Shown piece by piece: positions 59,858 to 64,000 of a DNA stretch of 64,000 nucleotides. The position numbers and the translations under genes are program-made. Positions within the stretch are counted from its first letter, which is position 1. Every line of letters starts with the position of its first letter. The notes under the pieces were generated by a model. It saw nothing but the letters and a program-made list of their open reading frames with translations. It had not been told where the DNA came from and made no database searches. The DNA comes from CAZWSX01 sp964636985 (lineage in GTDB: Bacteria; Planctomycetota; Planctomycetia; Pirellulales; Pirellulaceae): positions 310,001 through 374,000 of the forward strand of contig CAZWSX010000001.1 of the NCBI GenBank assembly GCA_964636985.1. The letters run 5' to 3'.

Positions 59858-61228
59858 CTATTGCTTCCGGGTCCGCACGTCGACGCTTTCACGATGCGCC
59901 GTTAGCCCCTCTTTATCGGCCAATCGCTGCACGTGAACCTGATCTAGTTCCAAAGCGGATTTCGAATACGAAATCACACTTCCCGAGCGCAAGAACGAAT
60001 TAGCCGACAGGCCGCTCGCCCACCGGGCAGTTCCGCTCGTCGGCAAAACGTGCGATGGACCAGCGACATAATCTCCAAGCGCCACGGGTGAATAAGGCCC
60101 TAGAAACGCCGCACCTGCGTAAGGAATATCTTGCACTAACCGCTCGGCCAATGCCTGTTCGGTTGCAATATGCAAATGCTCGGGTGCCAGCAGGTTCGCT
60201 GCTTCACAAGCAGTCTTCTCATTGTCGACGAGGATCATGCACCCAAAGTCGCGCAGGCTTTGCAGCGTCAACTCGCTTCGCGAGAGTTTAGCAGCTTGAG
60301 TTTCTAATTCGCTCCGAACAGCATTAAGACACGATTGGCTCCAAGTGACCAGCACACTCGCGCCTGGCGCGTGTTCGGCCTGCGCCAACATATCGGCGGC
60401 GATGAAGCGAGCAGGCGACGAGTCGTCGGCGACGACGACTACTTCACTTGGACCCGCAAGTGAATCGATATCGACTTCCCCGTAGACATGCTTTTTGGCC
60501 AACGTGACGAACAGATTTCCAGGCCCGACAATCTTGTCGACCTTCGGCACGCCTTCGACACCGTACGCCAATGCGGCGACGGCCTGCGCGCCCCCCATGC
60601 GATAGACTTCGCGGACGCCGATTTCCGCGCATACGGCCAACATATCGGGATTGTTGGCTCCGAACGGCGTGGGCGGCGCGACCACCACGATGTCTTTGAC
60701 ACCCGCCGCCATCGCAGGAACGGCGGTCATGAGAACCGTCGACGGATAGGCCGCAGCGCCGCCCGGCACACAGCAGCCCACTCGCGCGAGTGGTACATAA
60801 CGCTGTTGCAGAACTACGCCGTGCGGGCGACGGACTTCCACGTCGCGATGCAAGATCGCGTTTTGAAATTCCAAGATCTGGTTGCGAATATGCCGCACCG
60901 TTTTGAGAAATTCAGGATCGGTCTTTTTGTGGGCGGCGGCGATTTCGTCGGGCGAAACTCGCAGCGTTTCGGGCGTCAATTCAGCGCGGTCAAGCTTTTT
61001 TGAATAATCGAGCAGCGCAGCAACGCCTTGGTCCCGCACCTCGCGGCAGATTCGCTCAACCACTTGGGTCGGCGAGAGCGGTTCGCCGAAGACTTCGATC
61101 GTGCGACGGCGGCCGGCCTCGCTCACTACTTCGCCGCGCGGGCTCAAACGTTCTCGCAGGGGAGCTAAAACCGAGGGGAGGTCGCGGCCTCGCGCGTCGA
61201 TCGACTGGATGGTAAAGGGGGGCGACAT
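59858..61228 (-). CDS. hisD: Histidinol dehydrogenase
   Basis: A 456-aa NAD-dependent, zinc-containing enzyme for the last two steps of histidine synthesis. The start MSPPFTIQSIDARGRD is preferred to the frame's earlier ATG. CCVPGGAAAYPSTVLM, GPGNLFVTLAKKHVYG, DIDSLAGPSEVVVVAD and MLAQAEHAPGASVLVTWS are diagnostic; the zinc ligands lie in the latter motifs. FLRSGSVISYSKSALE is near the C-terminus. It is the first gene of hisD-hisC-hisB. Confidence 0.97.
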   Translation of the reverse strand: MSPPFTIQSIDARGRDLPSVLAPLRERLSPRGEVVSEAGRRRTIEVFGEPLSPTQVVERICREVRDQGVAALLDYSKKLDRAELTPETLRVSPDEIAAAHKKTDPEFLKTVRHIRNQILEFQNAILHRDVEVRRPHGVVLQQRYVPLARVGCCVPGGAAAYPSTVLMTAVPAMAAGVKDIVVVAPPTPFGANNPDMLAVCAEIGVREVYRMGGAQAVAALAYGVEGVPKVDKIVGPGNLFVTLAKKHVYGEVDIDSLAGPSEVVVVADDSSPARFIAADMLAQAEHAPGASVLVTWSQSCLNAVRSELETQAAKLSRSELTLQSLRDFGCMILVDNEKTACEAANLLAPEHLHIATEQALAERLVQDIPYAGAAFLGPYSPVALGDYVAGPSHVLPTSGTARWASGLSANSFLRSGSVISYSKSALELDQVHVQRLADKEGLTAHRESVDVRTRKQ

Positions 61229-61348
61229 GCTGCTAAGGGACTTTGACCCGAGTGGGCCACTGGGTGGAAGGTTTGCGAACAAGGTAAACTGCCATTGTCG
61301 TTTGTGTTGCCCTTTTCGCAAAGGCCGCAAAACCGACATCAACGCAAC

Positions 61349-61373
61349 AAAAGCCCCGAATAGCGCGGCTTTT
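61349..61373. promoter_or_regulatory. Hairpin in the hisD/ltaE divergent region
   Basis: Arms AAAAGCC and GGCTTTT enclose an 11-nt loop. The plus-strand arm GGCTTTT is followed by CAGG. It lies between the hisD start (61228) and the ltaE start (61408). It could be a leader or operator for either gene. Confidence 0.4.
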
Positions 61374-61407
61374 CAGGCCGCCACTCTTCTGACACACGAG
61401 ACCCGCC

Positions 61408-62493
61408 ATGAGTTCGCCCTCCACTGTCGACCTCCGCAGCGACACCGTCACCAAGCCGACCCCGGAAATGCGGGCCTTCATTGCCGCCGCCCCGGTTGGC
61501 GACGACGTCATCGACAAGGACCCCACGATCGAGGCCCTCCAAGACCTGACGGCCGAATTGCTGGGCAAAGAAGCGGCCATCTATATGCCGTCCGGGACGA
61601 TGACGAATCAGATCGCCGTCCGCATCCACTGCAAACCTGGAGATGAATTTCTCTGCGAGACCGAATGCCACATCTATCACTACGAACAAGGGGCTTACGC
61701 CCAACTCAGCGGTGTAGCGACCAAAACGATCACTGGGGTCGACGGGATTCTTCACGTCGATCAGTTCGATGGCACGATCCGGCCCAACAACGAGCACAGC
61801 GTTCGCACGAGGTTGGTTTGCCTTGAAAACACCCACAACCGCGCCTCGGGTCGCGTGCAGCCGTACGAAAACGTCGAAGCAATTTGCCGCTGGGCCGCTG
61901 ACAACGGCCTGCGCCGCCACTTAGATGGAGCTCGGCTGTTCAACGCCGTCGCAGCCACAGGTATCGAAGCGAAAAAGTGGTCGCAACACTTCGACACCGT
62001 CAGCGTCTGTTTCAGCAAGGGCTTGGGAGCACCGGTTGGTTCGTGCCTGGCTGGCCCCAAAGAGATGATTCGCGAGGCCCGCCGGCATCGCAAATTGTTC
62101 GGCGGCGCCATGCGACAAGCAGGAATTATCGCGGCCGGAGCGCTGTATGGTTTGCAACACCATCGCGAGCGCCTCGTCGAAGATCACCAAAACGCGAAGC
62201 TCATCGAACAGGCGGTCCGCGATTCGCAGGGACTCACGCTGGCCGTGAGTTCCATCGACAGCAACATTGTGATCTGCAACGTCGATCCGCAGTTTGGCAC
62301 GGCAGCCCAACTAGCGGGTGCGCTGGAGGCCCAAGGTATCTTGGCGATTGCCATCGCCAAACAGCGCGTGCGATTTGTCACACATCTCGATGTCGATCGC
62401 GCCGGCTGCACTCGCGCGGCCGAAGTGCTGGTCGCTACCATGAAAAAGATGCGCGCTGGAGAGCTCAAAGGGATGAGCGCCGCGACCTACTAA
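61408..62493 (+). CDS. ltaE: Low-specificity threonine aldolase
   Basis: A 361-aa PLP enzyme that splits threonine or allo-threonine into glycine and acetaldehyde. The N-terminus VDLRSDTVTKPTPEMRAF is the family hallmark. VCLENTHNRASGRVQPYENV carries the substrate-recognition stretch. HLDGARLFNA contains the Asp that pairs with the PLP nitrogen, and the Schiff-base lysine is K204 (CFSKGLGAPVGS). It is divergent from the his genes. It may link threonine and glycine metabolism with thrC in the same window, though at a distance. Confidence 0.94.
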   Translation: MSSPSTVDLRSDTVTKPTPEMRAFIAAAPVGDDVIDKDPTIEALQDLTAELLGKEAAIYMPSGTMTNQIAVRIHCKPGDEFLCETECHIYHYEQGAYAQLSGVATKTITGVDGILHVDQFDGTIRPNNEHSVRTRLVCLENTHNRASGRVQPYENVEAICRWAADNGLRRHLDGARLFNAVAATGIEAKKWSQHFDTVSVCFSKGLGAPVGSCLAGPKEMIREARRHRKLFGGAMRQAGIIAAGALYGLQHHRERLVEDHQNAKLIEQAVRDSQGLTLAVSSIDSNIVICNVDPQFGTAAQLAGALEAQGILAIAIAKQRVRFVTHLDVDRAGCTRAAEVLVATMKKMRAGELKGMSAATY

Positions 62494-62621
62494 CGGTTCA
62501 AATGAGTGATCGCAGTGCGCCATTTGTTTGAAATCGCGCCTCAGCTTCTGTAGACTCACACCGGGCGGTCGCGGCCAGCGGCCTCCTTTCTGGAGTCGAT
62601 CGTTTTGGCGGGAGCGATGGG

Positions 62622-64000
62622 ATGGCTCGGTGCTACGGCTGCGTAGTTTGTCTTTTCTTGACGGTCGCTAGTTTCGCTACCTCGCCGCTCACCGCGGACG
62701 AACCCACTTCAGGCGAATTGTCCGAAGAACTCCTCGCCAAAGCGCGCGAATTGGTGAAGAGCTGGGACGGCCCGGCCCCGCGGCTCGAGTTCTCTGAAAA
62801 ATGGCGGGTTTCACTACCGATTCGCGAATTCGCCCCCGTCGTATGGGCTGCTGAAAGTGACCGGCTGGCCGTTTTGACGACTGACAAGGAAGTGTTGGTG
62901 CTCGATGCCAACGACGGTCACGAGTTGGCTCGCTTTAAAGGAAAGGTTGAGGATCGTTCGGACGCGGGGGACGCCAAAGGCCTTCCCCAGGCCATGGCGA
63001 TCACGCCTGATGGAATGCATGTGGCGATTGGTTGCACCGATGGCGTTGTCGTTTGGAATTGGGGCGAAGACAAAATTGAATTCGTCCATGGTTTTCCCAA
63101 AAACGGTGTGGTGGGCGTGCAAATCTCGGGGAACGGAAAGCAGATCCTGTTCGCCGATCGACGCAAGCTGTTTGGCTATTTCCCCTTGTTTGGGGGCGCG
63201 GGATTCGCCAACGGTTTCGTTACGCCTCTCGACACCCATCTCAGCGAATTGGCCATTGATTACGACGGTCGGCGGGTCATAGGGCGTTCCAGCCGGCCTC
63301 GCACGGTTTTCGAAGCTATTTTCGACGACAATCCTTCTCCCAATGAATTTCCGTGGGCACCGGCTATTGGATTTGAGGGAACTATCAGCGTCGCCGCAGG
63401 AAACAAAATGCGCGCCACCGGCGATCGTGAAGGACGCATCGCCGTTTTTGAGGCCCCGCTGAATACGAAAGGGGTGCCGAGGCTCACCGATCACACCACG
63501 GCCCCATTCGACCACCTGCATCGGGTGTATATCACGCCAGATGACCAATGGGCTATGGCCACTAGCTCTGGCGGCGACGTTGCCGTGCGACATACCGAAG
63601 GGAAAAAGGCCCTTTGGGTGGGCGTGATTCCCGACGTGCGAATTCGGGCCGTGCAGGCGGATTTTGGAGCCTTAGTCGCGACGAGTCGAAGTCCCGGCGA
63701 ACTGATTCGCTTTGACATGAAACCTCTGGCCCCTCATCCGGCCCACGAAATTGATGTGTGGATTGCGGACGTGGTGAGCCGAAAAGCGTTTGACGAAATC
63801 GACGCAGTGTTCGCTGTGCTGGCCGACGATCCCGGGGCGTTTCGTTCCATTCCGCACGAGTCAAAATTTTCGGCACTAGAGCGAGGCTTCATGTCGTTGC
63901 CTGTCCGCGCGGACGATCGGCAACCTTTCGAATTGGCCCGGGACGAGTGGCTGGCTACACGTTCGCACCGTCCCGGCGCCGCATACGCATTGGCGATGAA
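62622..64000 (+). CDS. Secreted beta-propeller (WD40-like) protein, 3' end outside window
   Basis: A partial gene open to the end of the window, at least 459 codons. GGGAG lies about 8 nt before the chosen ATG; an ATG 5 nt earlier hits a stop after nine codons. The N-terminus MARCYGCVVCLFLTVASFAT is a signal peptide. The body shows propeller-like blades such as DRLAVLTTDKEVLVLDANDG, AMAITPDGMHVAIGCTDGVV and GNKMRATGDREGRIAVFEAP, each with an 'xDGxxxxxG' turn. A C-terminal helical segment (FDEIDAVFAVLADDPGAFRS) starts at about residue 390. Function unknown; many planctomycete WD40 proteins are secreted. Confidence 0.8.
   Translation, partial: MARCYGCVVCLFLTVASFATSPLTADEPTSGELSEELLAKARELVKSWDGPAPRLEFSEKWRVSLPIREFAPVVWAAESDRLAVLTTDKEVLVLDANDGHELARFKGKVEDRSDAGDAKGLPQAMAITPDGMHVAIGCTDGVVVWNWGEDKIEFVHGFPKNGVVGVQISGNGKQILFADRRKLFGYFPLFGGAGFANGFVTPLDTHLSELAIDYDGRRVIGRSSRPRTVFEAIFDDNPSPNEFPWAPAIGFEGTISVAAGNKMRATGDREGRIAVFEAPLNTKGVPRLTDHTTAPFDHLHRVYITPDDQWAMATSSGGDVAVRHTEGKKALWVGVIPDVRIRAVQADFGALVATSRSPGELIRFDMKPLAPHPAHEIDVWIADVVSRKAFDEIDAVFAVLADDPGAFRSIPHESKFSALERGFMSLPVRADDRQPFELARDEWLATRSHRPGAAYALAM

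Noticed and set aside
1..64000. CRISPR array, tRNA/rRNA genes, insertion sequences, prophage or integrative element
   Set aside because: No regularly spaced direct repeats, no cloverleaf with CCA or T-loop signature that I could recognise, and no transposase, integrase or phage structural gene were seen on either strand.

Overview
The window looks like chromosome of a planctomycete, most likely order Pirellulales. Several markers agree: two secreted type-I sulfatases, a BBP7-like outer-membrane barrel protein with a glycine/proline/glutamine-rich N-terminus, a ~1970-residue surface protein with an LEPR-XLL-like N-terminus, short membrane-anchored proteins of the 'FSLRSLLIAITVLAV' type, a PPi-type phosphofructokinase, and cyanophycin synthetase beside a DUF1854/ABC transporter pair. 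The DNA is GC-rich, genes are often separated by 50-400 bp, and Shine-Dalgarno motifs are present before only some starts. I saw no tRNA, rRNA, CRISPR array, insertion sequence, integrase or phage module. This reads as core or lineage-specific chromosome, not a mobile island.

Layout. 1-6.9 kb: 3' part of a hydantoinase/5-oxoprolinase gene, an MFS exporter, a PaaK-like CoA ligase, and a class-V aminotransferase followed by DUF971. 7-12.4 kb: an MFS symporter divergent from a sulfatase and a HEAT-repeat lipoprotein, an 83-aa unknown protein, and a YacP-like NYN protein. 12.6-19.3 kb: PPi-type phosphofructokinase, then rmlB and rmlA flanking a tightly packed trio (HemN/HemW-like radical SAM protein, GcvH-like lipoyl carrier, 2x[4Fe-4S] ferredoxin). 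19.3-25.2 kb: a minimal M41-like peptidase with a zinc-ribbon partner, an HtrA-like protease, recA, a zf-trcl protein, an LRR protein and a small membrane protein. 25.2-31.7 kb: DUF1854 and a zinc-ribbon ABC exporter, divergent from cyanophycin synthetase.

31.9-38.6 kb: pstS-pstC-pstA-pstB with oversized permeases, no phoU, and an 11-bp-period Pho-box-like array upstream of pstS. 38.7-46.5 kb: His-rich lipoprotein, sulfatase, ArsR regulator, acyltransferase, dapB, thrC and a YhaM-like HD exonuclease. 46.4-51.8 kb: a prenyltransferase-repeat membrane protein, trmB, a FabZ-like protein, a 32-aa very basic ORF and the BBP7-like protein. 51.8-57.7 kb: the giant surface protein. 58-64 kb: hisD-hisC-hisB, then threonine aldolase and a truncated beta-propeller-type secreted protein.

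The best candidates for undescribed biology are the radical SAM/lipoyl/ferredoxin trio, the cyanophycin-linked ABC/DUF1854 pair, the 32-aa basic ORF, and two families of dispersed palindromes. One palindrome family shows a compensatory stem change.
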